64,000 nucleotides of DNA. Source: Marivivens niveibacter (GTDB lineage Bacteria; Pseudomonadota; Alphaproteobacteria; Rhodobacterales; Rhodobacteraceae). The stretch lies in NCBI RefSeq assembly GCF_002150005.2, contig NZ_MSPP01000004.1:124001-188000 (forward strand), given 5' to 3'. Made by a program: the position numbers and the translations under genes. Shown here piece after piece: positions 26,561 through 35,917 of the stretch. Below the pieces are notes generated by a model that was not told the origin of the DNA, made no database searches, and saw nothing but the letters and a program-made list of their open reading frames with translations. Numbering within the stretch: position 1 is the stretch's first letter; each line of letters begins with the position of its first letter.

Positions 26561-27745
26561 ATGATTAAAAACTCGACCTCTCACTATGGTAGCGTATCGC
26601 GGGCGCTGCACTGGACCATTGCTGTGCTGATAATTATCGCGCTGGCGTTGGGCCTGATTGGTGACAATATCGAACGTTCGGCTGACTCCGCCGAATTCCT
26701 ACAGCGCTTATACTCAGTTCATAAAACGATCGGCGTAACTGTCCTGTTCTTGGCCATTATTCGCGTGGTCTGGGCGATCAGCCAGCCGAAACCCGCGGCC
26801 CTGCACCCTGACCGCACATTAGAAACATTAGCCGCCGAAACCGTTCACTGGGCGCTATACGCCGCGATGTTTGTAATGCCGCTGTCGGGCTGGATCATGC
26901 ACGCTGCGGAAACAGGTTTCGCTCCGATCTTGTGGCCATTTGGACAAAACCTGCCGTTTGTGCCGAAATCAGAAACCGTCGCACACAGTGCTGGGTTCAT
27001 TCACATGCTTGCGTCCTATGTTCTGTACGCCAGCCTTGCCGCGCACATCATGGGCGCATTGAAACACGCGATCATTGACCGCGACGCGACGCTGGCGCGC
27101 ATGGCACATGGTAAATCAGCGGAACCAGCGTCTGGCGCGAAACCAGCGGGATGGATCCACACCGTTTCTGCTGCAGCTACCTTGGCTGTGTTCGCTGCAA
27201 TCATCGCGATACCATTCGTGACAGCCAAAGAAACCAGCGTTGCGCCTGCCCCAGTAGCCTCCGCCGAAACTGCCGGTGAATGGCAAGTGCAATCGGGCGC
27301 AATCGAGTTCACCGTGATTCAAATGGGCGCAGAGGTGACGGGCCAATTGCCTGACTGGACCGCCAGCATCGACTATGACCCAACCACTGGCGAGGGCCAG
27401 ACCGAAGTGATTATTGATACGTCAACGCTGTCTCTGGGATCTGTCACGGATCAAGCAAAAGGCGCGGAATTCTTTGATACGTCAAACTATCAAACTGCCG
27501 TCTTTACCGCTGATATTTCGCGCGTGGACGGGACTACGCATGTGGCAAACGGAACGCTAACTTTGGTTGGTGAAACCGTACCGGTTGAATTGGTATTCGA
27601 TCTGACCGTCGATGGCGACCAAGCGCAAATGACCGGATCGGCATCGCTGGATCGACGCGATTTTGGCATGGGTGCGGGGTACACTGACGAAGGCACCGTT
27701 GGCTTTGCCGTAATTGTCGACGTAACCGTTACAGCAACCCGATAA
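26561..27745 (+). CDS. cytochrome b561 fused to a YceI domain
   Basis: A 394-residue two-domain membrane protein. Residues 1-185 are a cytochrome b561 unit with four membrane helices and the haem-ligand histidines in RALHWTIA, YSVHKTIG, ETVHWALYAAMF and ASLAAHIMGALKH. A further helix (about 200-220, HTVSAAATLAVFAAIIAIPF) leads to a periplasmic YceI-like lipocalin domain (residues about 240-394) ending DRRDFGMGAGYTDEGTVGF. YceI domains bind isoprenoid-like ligands, so the fusion suggests quinone-linked electron transfer with a periplasmic carrier domain. The same YceI domain recurs alone at 30.2 kb. Confidence 0.92.
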   Translation: MIKNSTSHYGSVSRALHWTIAVLIIIALALGLIGDNIERSADSAEFLQRLYSVHKTIGVTVLFLAIIRVVWAISQPKPAALHPDRTLETLAAETVHWALYAAMFVMPLSGWIMHAAETGFAPILWPFGQNLPFVPKSETVAHSAGFIHMLASYVLYASLAAHIMGALKHAIIDRDATLARMAHGKSAEPASGAKPAGWIHTVSAAATLAVFAAIIAIPFVTAKETSVAPAPVASAETAGEWQVQSGAIEFTVIQMGAEVTGQLPDWTASIDYDPTTGEGQTEVIIDTSTLSLGSVTDQAKGAEFFDTSNYQTAVFTADISRVDGTTHVANGTLTLVGETVPVELVFDLTVDGDQAQMTGSASLDRRDFGMGAGYTDEGTVGFAVIVDVTVTATR

Positions 27746-27753
27746 TCAAGACT

Positions 27754-27779
27754 GGGGCAAGGCGCCGCCGCTTTGCCCC
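27754..27779 (+). terminator. weak hairpin after the b561-YceI gene
   Basis: GGGGCAA-ggcgccgccgct-TTGCCCC, 9 bp after the stop codon. There is no T-run after it, so termination is uncertain; it may mark the 3' end of the message. Confidence 0.35.
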
Positions 27780-27881
27780 GTCGCTTCTGTACAGGGACAG
27801 ATCAAGCCGCTAAGGTCCGCGCCAAATGACCGTTTTCTTTGGGCAAACCACCCAAAGTCACTCACCCAAACAGGCGCGACA

Positions 27882-28523
27882 ATGGCCAATATCTCTGACG
27901 TTTTATCCCGACTTTTAGAAGCTGGACCATCCATCTGGGCGCTTACCGCGCTGTCGGTCGCCATGGTTACCATCATTCTATGGAAAGTGGCCCAACTGGT
28001 CTCGCTCGGCGCGTGGTCGGGCAGCCGGATAACCTCTCAATCGCTGGCCGATATGGAGGCCGGTAAGGTGGATCAAGCTTTGGCAACATTGGCAACGCGC
28101 AGCACTTTGCGGGCTCGGATCATCCATTACGCGATGCAAACCCGCCTGTCTGCCGAACTGCCCGAAACAGCCGCCCGCGAAGAAACAGAACGATTTGCCG
28201 TTTCCTATCTGGAACGCACCCGTTCGGGCCTGCGCCCGTTGGAATTGATCGCAACGATCGCGCCGTTACTGGGTCTACTAGGTACGGTTGTCGGCATGAT
28301 CGATGCCTTTCAGGCGCTGCAACAGGCAGGATCATCTGCCGACCCATCCGACCTGGCTGGCGGCATCTGGGAGGCCCTATTGACCACCGCATTCGGTATG
28401 GGCATCGCAATTCCCGCGTCCATTTTCCTGACGTGGTTCGAAGGCATCTCTGACCGCATTCGTCATGAAATCGAAGACGGCGCAACGCGCGTCTTTGTCT
28501 ACGCCAGCAAGTCGGGCAACTAA
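27882..28523 (+). CDS. exbB: MotA/TolQ/ExbB proton-channel family protein
   Basis: A 213-residue inner-membrane protein with one N-terminal helix (about 17-37) and two more in the C-terminal half (about 122-142 and 166-190), the ExbB/TolQ topology. The signature LELIATIAPLLGLLGTVVGMIDAFQAL is present in part around residue 120, as is LTTAFGMGIAIPASIFL. It should form the proton-conducting core with the two ExbD-like proteins that follow and energise TonB. The gene overlaps exbD by one base (TAATG). Confidence 0.9.
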   Translation: MANISDVLSRLLEAGPSIWALTALSVAMVTIILWKVAQLVSLGAWSGSRITSQSLADMEAGKVDQALATLATRSTLRARIIHYAMQTRLSAELPETAAREETERFAVSYLERTRSGLRPLELIATIAPLLGLLGTVVGMIDAFQALQQAGSSADPSDLAGGIWEALLTTAFGMGIAIPASIFLTWFEGISDRIRHEIEDGATRVFVYASKSGN

Positions 28524-28903
28524 TGTTCGATTTCGCCCAACCCAGACCCCGCAGAAAAATCAGCCTGACACCCATGATTGATGTGGTGTTTTTGCTGCTG
28601 ATTTTTTTCATGCTGGTGTCGCGGTTCGGGCTGGATATGGCAGTGCCTTTAGGGCTGTCGTCAGGCGGGGCATCATCCTATTCTGGGCCGCCGCGTTTGA
28701 TTTCGGTCACAAGCAACAGCATCAAATTAAATGGTATCGAGACACCCTTATCTTCGCTAAACAACCAAATCACTGACCTTGTTTCAGCACCAGACGATGT
28801 GATCGTGCTGCGCCCCGTTGACGGCGCAAATTTAGAACGCATCATCCAGATCATCGACACCTTGGGGACCGCCAATTTTACCAACGTTGTTTTGGTGGAA
28901 TAG
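28523..28903 (+). CDS. exbD: ExbD/TolR-family protein, first copy
   Basis: A 126-residue protein with a short basic cytoplasmic start (RPRRKISLT), one membrane helix carrying the conserved proton-path aspartate (PMIDVVFLLLIFFMLVSRF) and a periplasmic domain. It is co-translated with exbB (1-bp overlap) and is followed after 4 bp by a second ExbD-like gene. Two different ExbD subunits in one unit suggest a heteromeric ExbB-ExbD1-ExbD2 motor. Confidence 0.9.
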   Translation: MFDFAQPRPRRKISLTPMIDVVFLLLIFFMLVSRFGLDMAVPLGLSSGGASSYSGPPRLISVTSNSIKLNGIETPLSSLNNQITDLVSAPDDVIVLRPVDGANLERIIQIIDTLGTANFTNVVLVE

Positions 28904-28907
28904 GCCG

Positions 28908-29297
28908 ATGAAATTTTCCGCACCACAAAAACGCAAGACGTTTGAAAGCGTGATCCCCATGATCAACGTGGTGTTTTTGTTGCTAATCTTCTTTCTACTG
29001 ACAGCCCGCATCGCGCCGCAGCACGTCGTGGACGTGACCCTACCCACTTCGGAAACTGGCGAAAAATCGGCACAAGACCTGACGTTATATATGGATCAAG
29101 CCGGCGAAATATATTTTCAAACGTTCATCGGCGCAGAGGCCGAAGCCGCCTATGCAACCTCTTTATGCGCGGGTGACACATGCGGTTCTGGCACACTGCG
29201 AGCCGATAAAGATACCGCAGCGGTCAATGTAGCGCGCCTGCTGACACAGCTGGCACAACGCGGCGTACAACAGGTCGAAGTGGTTACGGCACAATGA
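28908..29297 (+). CDS. ExbD/TolR-family protein, second copy
   Basis: A 129-residue paralog of the preceding protein. The helix region reads PMINVVFLLLIFFLLTARI: where the first copy has the conserved membrane aspartate (MIDVV) this one has asparagine (MINVV). The aspartate is the residue thought to carry protons in ExbD and TolR, so this copy may be structural. The start at 28908 is preferred over an earlier in-frame codon that overlaps the first exbD. It ends in a 4-bp overlap with the tonB-like gene. Confidence 0.88.
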   Translation: MKFSAPQKRKTFESVIPMINVVFLLLIFFLLTARIAPQHVVDVTLPTSETGEKSAQDLTLYMDQAGEIYFQTFIGAEAEAAYATSLCAGDTCGSGTLRADKDTAAVNVARLLTQLAQRGVQQVEVVTAQ

Positions 29298-30154
29298 AAA
29301 CCGCGGCGCATTTTTTGTTCTGGGGGGCGGCGGCCGTTGGATTGCATCTGGTCGCGGCTACGTGGGTATTTCGTGATAATGTTGGCGGGATGGATGCTGC
29401 GGGTGATGGCGGCACGGCGACAATCACGATCGTCTCTGCTGGGCAAAACATTGTTGATTTGGTCGCCGAATGGGAAACCCCGCCTCAGATCGAAATTGCG
29501 CCACAATTGCCTGACTTTGCTGCCCCCGTCTTCGAAACGAATACTCCGGTCAATTCGGTCACACCGGCGCCAGTCGCCCCGCCTGCACCAACTGCGCCCG
29601 TTAACGCATTGCCGCTTCCGAACACGCCCGACATCGCAACACAGCCCAGCACCCCGCAGCGCCCCTCCGTCAATATGGCAACAGCCGACGATCCACGCCC
29701 TGCCGCGCGCCCCACAAATTTAATGGATCGCCCCGATCCCGCGCCCAGTCGGCCAGCGCCTGCCCCGCAGCCACCATCAGCGCCTAATATTTCGCAAACA
29801 GCCTCTGGCTCAGGTGGGGGTGCAAATGCGGGGGCAACCGCAAACGATGCACCAGCCGTGTCAAACGCAGAACGGGCAAGCGCAATGGCAAATTGGGGCG
29901 CACGTATTCGCAACGCAGTCGAACGCAGAAAACGGGTGCCCAGCAATGCGCGCGGCGTCACTGGTCGCGTTGTGTTGACACTATCGGTGTCTCGAACAGG
30001 TACGCTTCAATCGGTTTCGATCAAAGAAAGTTCTGGCAACGCCGCATTGGATCAAGCCGCCGTTTCAGCCGCGCAATCTGCACGCTATCGTGCCGCGCCT
30101 GACGCATTGACCGACCCTGTTTATAGTTTCAACCTGCCGATCGCGTTTGAATAA
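29294..30154 (+). CDS. TonB-family energy transducer
   Basis: A 286-residue protein with an N-terminal membrane anchor (about residues 7-26), a long Pro/Ala-rich periplasmic spacer (about 75-165, many PAP and APxPP runs) and a C-terminal TonB domain (about 205-286; GVTGRVVLTLSVSRTGTLQS, then SGNAALDQAAVSAAQSARY). It would carry energy from the ExbB/ExbD motor to an outer-membrane receptor. No TonB-dependent receptor is encoded nearby, so the partner lies elsewhere. The final gene of the four-gene unit. Confidence 0.88.
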   Translation: MKTAAHFLFWGAAAVGLHLVAATWVFRDNVGGMDAAGDGGTATITIVSAGQNIVDLVAEWETPPQIEIAPQLPDFAAPVFETNTPVNSVTPAPVAPPAPTAPVNALPLPNTPDIATQPSTPQRPSVNMATADDPRPAARPTNLMDRPDPAPSRPAPAPQPPSAPNISQTASGSGGGANAGATANDAPAVSNAERASAMANWGARIRNAVERRKRVPSNARGVTGRVVLTLSVSRTGTLQSVSIKESSGNAALDQAAVSAAQSARYRAAPDALTDPVYSFNLPIAFE

Positions 30155-30189
30155 AAAAGGCCGCCCAAAGCGAACGCTTTGAACGGCCT
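30152..30189 (-). terminator. terminator of the YceI gene, in the tonB/yceI convergent gap
   Basis: AGGCCG (30158-30163) pairs with CGGCCT (30184-30189), with an inner stem AAAGCG/CGCTTT (30167-30172 and 30175-30180). On the minus strand it is followed by TTTTTTAT, so it ends the YceI transcript; it may also slow transcription from tonB. Confidence 0.75.
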
Positions 30190-30209
30190 AATGTCAGATG
30201 ATGGTGGGG

Positions 30210-30785
30210 TTATTGTGCCGCCATCGCCTCGATCGAAATTGCGACTTCAACTTCGTCGCTGACGTATGGTGCAAAGTTGCCCATGTCGAAATCCGAACGG
30301 ATCAGGGTGGTGGTTGCATCAAAGCCAACCCATGGAACGTTCTGCATTGGGTGATCAGCCATTTGGGTCATCACGGTGTCCAGAACGACCGATTTGGTGA
30401 CGCCGTTTACGGTCAGGTCGCCAGTGATCAGGCCAGTGTTTTCACCAGTGACTTCGATGCCAGTCGACACAAAGGTGATCAGTGGGGCAGCTTCGGCACC
30501 AAAGAAATCATCGGTCAGGAAATGCGCATCACGTGCGTCCCAACCGGTGATCAGGCTAGCGGCAGGAATTTCAATCGAAACCGACGATGCTGCTGGATCT
30601 TCGGCATCAAAATCGATGGTGCCGGTAAAGCCAGAGAACATGCCAGTGGTGGTCGAGAAACCAAGGTGGTTATAGTCGAACACGACCTGCGCGTGGCTGC
30701 TGTCGACAGTGTATTCAACGGTTTCAGCGAAGGCTGCAGTGGTCAGGCCAGCAAACACAGCCGAGGTCAGAAGAAGTTTTTTCAT
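30210..30785 (-). CDS. YceI-family periplasmic protein
   Basis: A 191-residue protein with a signal peptide (MKKLLLTSAVFAGLTTAAFA, 20 residues, cleaved before ETVEY) and a full YceI lipocalin-like domain: YTVDSSHAQVVFDYNHLGFS, then GWDARDAHFLTDDFF. This family binds long-chain isoprenoids or lipids in the periplasm. ATG at 30785 gives the clean signal peptide; the frame is open 12 codons further. It is the stand-alone counterpart of the domain fused to cytochrome b561 at 26.6 kb. Confidence 0.92.
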   Translation of the reverse strand: MKKLLLTSAVFAGLTTAAFAETVEYTVDSSHAQVVFDYNHLGFSTTTGMFSGFTGTIDFDAEDPAASSVSIEIPAASLITGWDARDAHFLTDDFFGAEAAPLITFVSTGIEVTGENTGLITGDLTVNGVTKSVVLDTVMTQMADHPMQNVPWVGFDATTTLIRSDFDMGNFAPYVSDEVEVAISIEAMAAQ

Positions 30786-30912
30786 TTTACTAATTATCCA
30801 TTTGGAAGAGGGTATGACCAAAAGATGTATGAAAAGCTTTGTTCACTCAATTGGCTAGAAATAACAAAGTCTGTGGAACAATGCACAACTGCGCGAGCAA
30901 AAGTTCATTGCG

Positions 30913-30941
30913 CAAAAAAAGCCCCGCACTAGGCGGGGCTT
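30913..30941 (-). terminator. rho-independent terminator after pntB
   Basis: AGCCCCGC-actag-GCGGGGCT followed on the minus strand by a run of seven T (plus-strand A-run 30914-30920). It lies 17 bp after the pntB stop. Confidence 0.9.
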
Positions 30942-30957
30942 TCTAATTTCCGACGAT

Positions 30958-32391
30958 TTACTGAATTTTGGTCAGCAATTCATCCAGCGATTTTTTAGCA
31001 TCGCCATAGAACATGCGGGTGTTTTCTTTGTAGAACAGCGGGTTTTCGATGCCCGAGTAGCCAGTACCCTGACCACGTTTCGAAACGAACACCTGTTTCG
31101 CTTTCCAGCATTCCAGAACCGGCATACCCGCGATTGGGGAGTTCGGATCCTCTTGGGCCGCTGGGTTAACGATGTCGTTCGAACCGATAACGATTGCTAC
31201 GTCTGTTTCTGGGAAATCTTCGTTGATTTCATCCATTTCCAGCACGATGTCATATGGCACTTTGGCTTCGGCCAGCAGAACGTTCATGTGGCCTGGCAGA
31301 CGACCCGCAACAGGGTGGATTGCAAAGCGAACGTTTTTGCCTTTGGCGCGCAGACGTTTGGTCAGTTCGGAAACCGACTGCTGAGCCTGAGCAACGGCCA
31401 TACCATAGCCTGGGATGATGATGATGCTGTCTGCATCGTCCAGAGCCTGCGCTACACCGTCAGAGTCGATTGCAACCTGTTCGCCTTCGACTTCCATTGC
31501 TGGGCCAGCGGTACCGCCGAAACCACCAAGGATAACCGAAACGAACGAACGGTTCATCGCCTTACACATGATGTAGGACAGGATCGCACCGGACGAACCA
31601 ACCAGCGCGCCAACAACGATCAGCAGGTCGTTGCCCAGCGAGAAACCAATCGCAGCCGCAGCCCAACCCGAATACGAGTTCAGCATCGATACAACAACAG
31701 GCATGTCAGCGCCGCCGATACCCATGATCAGGTGATAACCGATGAACAGCGCAGCCAAAGTCATGATCGCCAGAGGTAGCATGCCGCCAGTGTTGAAGTA
31801 CCAAACAAGGCAGACAACCGACAGCGCAGCAGCGCCAGCGTTCAGGATGTGACCACCTGGCAGTTTTTCAGCTTTCGACGTCACTTTGCCAGCCAGTTTG
31901 CCATAGGCGATAACCGAACCGGTAAAGGTGACAGCACCGATGAAGATGCCAAGGAACAGTTCAACACGCAGGATGTTGATTTCAACAGCGTCTTTCTTTG
32001 CGATCAGCGCTGCGAAACCTTCCAAAGCTTTACGTGCGGTGTCGTCCATCGCCGCAACGCGGCCCAGTTCGATGTGCGCGATAAAGCCAACGAAAACAGC
32101 GGCCAGACCAACAAGGCTGTGCATCGCTGCAACCAGTTGCGGCATTTCGGTCATCTGGACCTTTTTCGCAACGTAATAACCGATCACACCACCAGCCGCG
32201 ATCAGAACGATCGACAGCAGCCACAGGCCGGAACCTGGGCCAACCAGCGTTGCCGCAACGGCCAGCGCCATACCGACGATACCATACCAAACAGCGCGCT
32301 TTGCGCTTTCTTGGCCAGACAAACCACCCAAGGAAAGGATGAAAAGAACAGCTGCGACGACGTAGGCCGCAATAGTAAATCCGTAATCCAT
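30958..32391 (-). CDS. pntB: NAD(P) transhydrogenase subunit beta (PntB)
   Basis: The proton-translocating transhydrogenase subunit that holds the NADP(H) site and most membrane helices. It is 477 residues: about nine helices in the first 270 residues, then the soluble domain III with [34 protein letters not shown] and [20 protein letters not shown]. It follows pntA by 13 bp and is closed by a strong terminator. It supplies NADPH at the cost of the proton gradient. Confidence 0.96.
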   Translation of the reverse strand: MDYGFTIAAYVVAAVLFILSLGGLSGQESAKRAVWYGIVGMALAVAATLVGPGSGLWLLSIVLIAAGGVIGYYVAKKVQMTEMPQLVAAMHSLVGLAAVFVGFIAHIELGRVAAMDDTARKALEGFAALIAKKDAVEINILRVELFLGIFIGAVTFTGSVIAYGKLAGKVTSKAEKLPGGHILNAGAAALSVVCLVWYFNTGGMLPLAIMTLAALFIGYHLIMGIGGADMPVVVSMLNSYSGWAAAAIGFSLGNDLLIVVGALVGSSGAILSYIMCKAMNRSFVSVILGGFGGTAGPAMEVEGEQVAIDSDGVAQALDDADSIIIIPGYGMAVAQAQQSVSELTKRLRAKGKNVRFAIHPVAGRLPGHMNVLLAEAKVPYDIVLEMDEINEDFPETDVAIVIGSNDIVNPAAQEDPNSPIAGMPVLECWKAKQVFVSKRGQGTGYSGIENPLFYKENTRMFYGDAKKSLDELLTKIQ

Positions 32392-32404
32392 AGTCCTCTA
32401 CTCC

Positions 32405-33976
32405 TTAGGATTTCTGGAACATGGCAAGCATGCGTCGAGTCACAAGGAAGCCGCCAAAGATGTTGATGCCAGCCATAAAGACCGACAGGGCAGCCAAGAT
32501 AATCACGAGGGCCGAACCCGATCCGATTTGCATCAGGGCGCCCAGAATGATGATCGACGAAATTGCGTTGGTCACAGCCATCAGCGGTGTGTGCAGCGAA
32601 TGCGCCACGTTCCAAATGACTTGGAAACCGATGAATACCGACAGAACGAACACGATAAAGTGCTGCATGAACGACGCAGGTGCGAACAGACCCGCGATTA
32701 GCATCAGCGCGCCGCCAACACCCAGCAGGATCGCCTGCTGTTTGGTCTGCGCTTTGAACGCAGCGGCTTCTTTTGCCTTCAGTTCCTCTGGAGTCAGTTC
32801 TTTTGGCTTTTCTTGGGTTTTCGCCGCGATCGCCTGAACTTTCAGAGGAGGCGGTGGGAACGTGATTTCGCCCTGATGGGTCACGGTTGACGAACGGATG
32901 ACGTCGTCTTCCATGTCGTGGTTCACAACGCCGTCTTTTTCTGGCGTCAGGTCGGACATCATGTGACGAATGTTGGTTGCGTACAGGGTCGATGCCTGTG
33001 CAGCCATGCGCGATGGGAAATCGGTGTAGCCAATGATGGTCACGCCATTTTCGGTCACGATCTTTTCGTCTTTGACGGTCAGTTTACAGTTGCCGCCCTT
33101 TTCAGCAGCAAGGTCAACAATAACCGAACCAGGTTTCATAGCCTGAACCATGTCTTCGGTCCACAGCTCTGGAGCTTCGCGGTTCGGGATCAGCGCGGTG
33201 GTGATCACGATATCGACCTCTGGGGCCAGTTCGCGGAACTTTTTCAGCTGAGCGTTACGGAATTCTTCGGACTGAACCGATGCATAACCGCCAGTCGCTG
33301 CGCCGTCCTGCTGTTCTTCTTCGAAGTCCAGATAAACGAATTCAGCGCCCATCGATTCGACTTGTTCGGCCACTTCTGGACGAACGTCAAATGCCAGCGT
33401 GATTGCGCCTAGCGATGTCGAGGTACCGATAGCCGCTAGACCAGCAACACCTGCACCAACGATCAGAACCTTGGCTGGTGGAACTTTACCCGCTGCAGTC
33501 ACCTGACCGGTGAAAAAACGACCAAAGTTGTTACCAGCCTCGATTACAGCGCGATAGCCAGCGATGTTTGCCATGGACGACAGTGCGTCCATTTTCTGCG
33601 CACGCGAAATACGTGGAACCATTTCCATCGCGATAACGCTTGCGCCTTTTTCGGCAGCCAGTTTCAGGCCTTCTTCGTTCGCGCCAGGGTTGAAGAACGT
33701 GATCAACGTCTGGTCTTTGCGCAGGCGTTTCAGTTCTGCGTCGGTCGGAATACGAACCTTTGCAACAATGTCTGCCGCCTTGAACAAAGCCGCGGCAGTC
33801 TTAACGACTTCTACGCCAGCAGCTTCGTACATTGCGTCCGCAAAGCCGGCTTTTGCGCCTGCTCCGGATTCAATAACACATTCATATCCAAGCTTTTGGA
33901 GATCTTTGGCCGAGGCTGGTGTCATTGCGACACGGTTTTCGCCTTCGAGTATCTCTTTAGGTGCGCCGATTTTCAC
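32405..33976 (-). CDS. pntA: NAD(P) transhydrogenase subunit alpha (PntA)
   Basis: The NAD(H)-binding subunit. The soluble domain (residues 1-385) contains GAPKEILEGENRVAMTP at the start, KVLIVGAGVAGLAAIGTS as the Rossmann loop, and the catalytic-region VDLAAEKGGNC. After a Lys/Glu-rich linker come the C-terminal membrane helices (about 415-520), so this is the fused alpha form of 523 residues. The start is taken at the GTG at 33974-33976, with AAGGGGG 7 bases upstream; a TTG two codons earlier abuts the ribosome site too closely. Confidence 0.95.
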   Translation of the reverse strand: MKIGAPKEILEGENRVAMTPASAKDLQKLGYECVIESGAGAKAGFADAMYEAAGVEVVKTAAALFKAADIVAKVRIPTDAELKRLRKDQTLITFFNPGANEEGLKLAAEKGASVIAMEMVPRISRAQKMDALSSMANIAGYRAVIEAGNNFGRFFTGQVTAAGKVPPAKVLIVGAGVAGLAAIGTSTSLGAITLAFDVRPEVAEQVESMGAEFVYLDFEEEQQDGAATGGYASVQSEEFRNAQLKKFRELAPEVDIVITTALIPNREAPELWTEDMVQAMKPGSVIVDLAAEKGGNCKLTVKDEKIVTENGVTIIGYTDFPSRMAAQASTLYATNIRHMMSDLTPEKDGVVNHDMEDDVIRSSTVTHQGEITFPPPPLKVQAIAAKTQEKPKELTPEELKAKEAAAFKAQTKQQAILLGVGGALMLIAGLFAPASFMQHFIVFVLSVFIGFQVIWNVAHSLHTPLMAVTNAISSIIILGALMQIGSGSALVIILAALSVFMAGINIFGGFLVTRRMLAMFQKS

Positions 33977-34106
33977 GGACAATCCCCCTTAAAATTTCCT
34001 CATCCAGAACCGCATACCCAAAGCAATAATATTTCACAAGCACCCTATTTAACGTATGCATTTGTATACAGTGGACATTTAGCGCTCACATAGGATGCGT
34101 TACCGC

Positions 34107-34559
34107 TCACAACCAGCGGCGGACTTTAGTGCAATATGCTGCATATGCAGCACGAAATTTTCTGCGTAGGCGCTCTTCTTCCTTCAAAATAAAACGTTTT
34201 TCTATGAACAAAGCGAAAAGCGGAACGATCGGCATCGCCACGACCGCGTCAAAACGTAACGTAATTCCAAGCAAGACCAAAGTATCCCCCAAATAAATGG
34301 GGTTTCGGCTACGTCGGAATATTCCATTTTGTACCAAAGCCTCTGGTTGCCCGTGCGGCATAAAGGTTGTTTTGTGTTTCCGCATCTCGATCAGCGCCAA
34401 AATGATCAGGATCAGCCCCGCGCCAATGCATAGGCCAGCGATCAGATCAGTTACGGGATGTTTGATCGACAAATCATCAGGATCAAAACGGGCGATGGTT
34501 GCTACAATCGCGATCGCGATGGCCAACCAGACGGGCGGAATATCTATCTGTTTAATCAT
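34107..34559 (-). CDS. isoprenylcysteine-methyltransferase-like membrane protein
   Basis: A 150-residue membrane protein with four hydrophobic segments and the C-terminal signature of the ICMT/PEMT-like methyltransferases: ALVQNGIFRRSRNPIYLG (SAM-binding RxxRxP-x-Y box) and the trailing KEEERLRRKFRAAYAAYCTKVRRWL in part. In bacteria such proteins methylate lipids, phospholipids or prenylated substrates. The frame is open to 34667, but MIKQIDIPPVW at 34559 starts directly before the first helix. It is divergent from kynU over 92 bp. Confidence 0.8.
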   Translation of the reverse strand: MIKQIDIPPVWLAIAIAIVATIARFDPDDLSIKHPVTDLIAGLCIGAGLILIILALIEMRKHKTTFMPHGQPEALVQNGIFRRSRNPIYLGDTLVLLGITLRFDAVVAMPIVPLFALFIEKRFILKEEERLRRKFRAAYAAYCTKVRRWL

Positions 34560-34651
34560 ATCCAACGATTGTCCGCAGATGACGCGGGTGTCACGTATTT
34601 TCCGATACCTGATGGGTTGTCTTTTTGACGCGGGCGATATTTCCATTCGGT

Positions 34652-35845
34652 ATGACTGATTTCTCACGCACCCGCGACATGTTCGATCTGCCCAAAGGCG
34701 TCATCTATCTGGATGGCAATTCATTGGGCCCCCTACCACGCGCCGCGACCGACCGAATGGCCCATCGTTTGCAAAACGAATGGGGGCAGATGTTAATCAC
34801 AGGCTGGAACAAAGCAGGCTGGTTTATAGAACCGCGCAAGGTAGGCGACCGCGTAGGCAAATTGATCGGTGCGCCAGCGGGTTCGGTTGTTATGGGTGAC
34901 ACCCTATCGATCAAAGTGCATCAGGCGCTGGCATCGGCCCTTGCCCTGCGCCCAGACCGCCGCGTGATCTTATCGGACAGCGGAAATTTCCCGTCCGATC
35001 TGTACATGGCTCAAGGGATCATCGACACCCTGAACCAAGACCACCGTTTGGAAACGCCCAACCCGACGGACGTCTTGGACCGTATCGACACCGATGTTGC
35101 CGTCGTTATGGTGACCGAGGTGGATTACCGTTCAGGCCGCCGCCACGACATGGCTGCAATTGTAGAGCGCGCCCACCAAAAAGGCGCCTTGGTCATTTGG
35201 GATCTGGCTCATTCGGCGGGTGCCGTACCTGTTGATGTCACAGCCATTCCTGCCGATTTCGCGGTGGGCTGCACGTACAAATTTCTGAACGGCGGCCCCG
35301 GCGCGCCCGCCTTTATATATGTACGCCCCGATTTAGCCGAAAACTGCCGCCCTGCCCTGTCGGGATGGATGGGCCATGAATCGCCCTTTGCCTTTGACCT
35401 TGATTACAGGGCTGGTAGCGGGATTGACCGAATGCGCTGTGGCACGCCGCCCGTGTTGGCGCTGGCGGCATTGGATGCCGCATTAGACGTTTGGGACGAC
35501 GTCGATATGAACGATCTACGCGCGCGGTCTATTGAATTGTCGCAGCAGTTTATCGACGGCGTTCTGGCCCGTTGCCCCGATCTAACGCTATATAGCCCAT
35601 CCGACCCGCATCAGCGCGGTAGCCAAGTGTCATTTGCCTTTCAACATGGCTATGCCGCTATTCAGGCTCTGATTGATCGCGGCGTTATCGGTGATTTCCG
35701 TGCGCCGAATATCATGCGGTTCGGGATCACTCCGCTGTATATCAACGACACGGATATCGCCGCAGCCATCGATATCATTGCAGATGTCATGAATGCCCAC
35801 GCTTGGGATGATCCAAAGTATCAAAACAGGGCTGCCGTTACGTGA
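34652..35845 (+). CDS. kynU: kynureninase
   Basis: A PLP enzyme that cleaves kynurenine to anthranilate and alanine in tryptophan breakdown. The 397-residue protein shows IYLDGNSLGPLP near the N-terminus, DSGNFPSDLYMAQGI, the cofactor aspartate in VIWDLAHSAGAVPVD and the PLP lysine in GCTYKFLNGGPGAPAF. The ATG at 34652 is used; a TTG at 34625 lengthens it by nine residues. No kynA or kynB is nearby. The two-subunit molybdoenzyme begins 72 bp downstream, possibly in the same unit. Confidence 0.93.
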   Translation: MTDFSRTRDMFDLPKGVIYLDGNSLGPLPRAATDRMAHRLQNEWGQMLITGWNKAGWFIEPRKVGDRVGKLIGAPAGSVVMGDTLSIKVHQALASALALRPDRRVILSDSGNFPSDLYMAQGIIDTLNQDHRLETPNPTDVLDRIDTDVAVVMVTEVDYRSGRRHDMAAIVERAHQKGALVIWDLAHSAGAVPVDVTAIPADFAVGCTYKFLNGGPGAPAFIYVRPDLAENCRPALSGWMGHESPFAFDLDYRAGSGIDRMRCGTPPVLALAALDAALDVWDDVDMNDLRARSIELSQQFIDGVLARCPDLTLYSPSDPHQRGSQVSFAFQHGYAAIQALIDRGVIGDFRAPNIMRFGITPLYINDTDIAAAIDIIADVMNAHAWDDPKYQNRAAVT

Positions 35846-35917
35846 AACAGGCCGCCAGATTGACGTAACGCGGTCGGCGCACCATCTTTGCCACAGACCT
35901 AGGCAACGGAGGCACCG

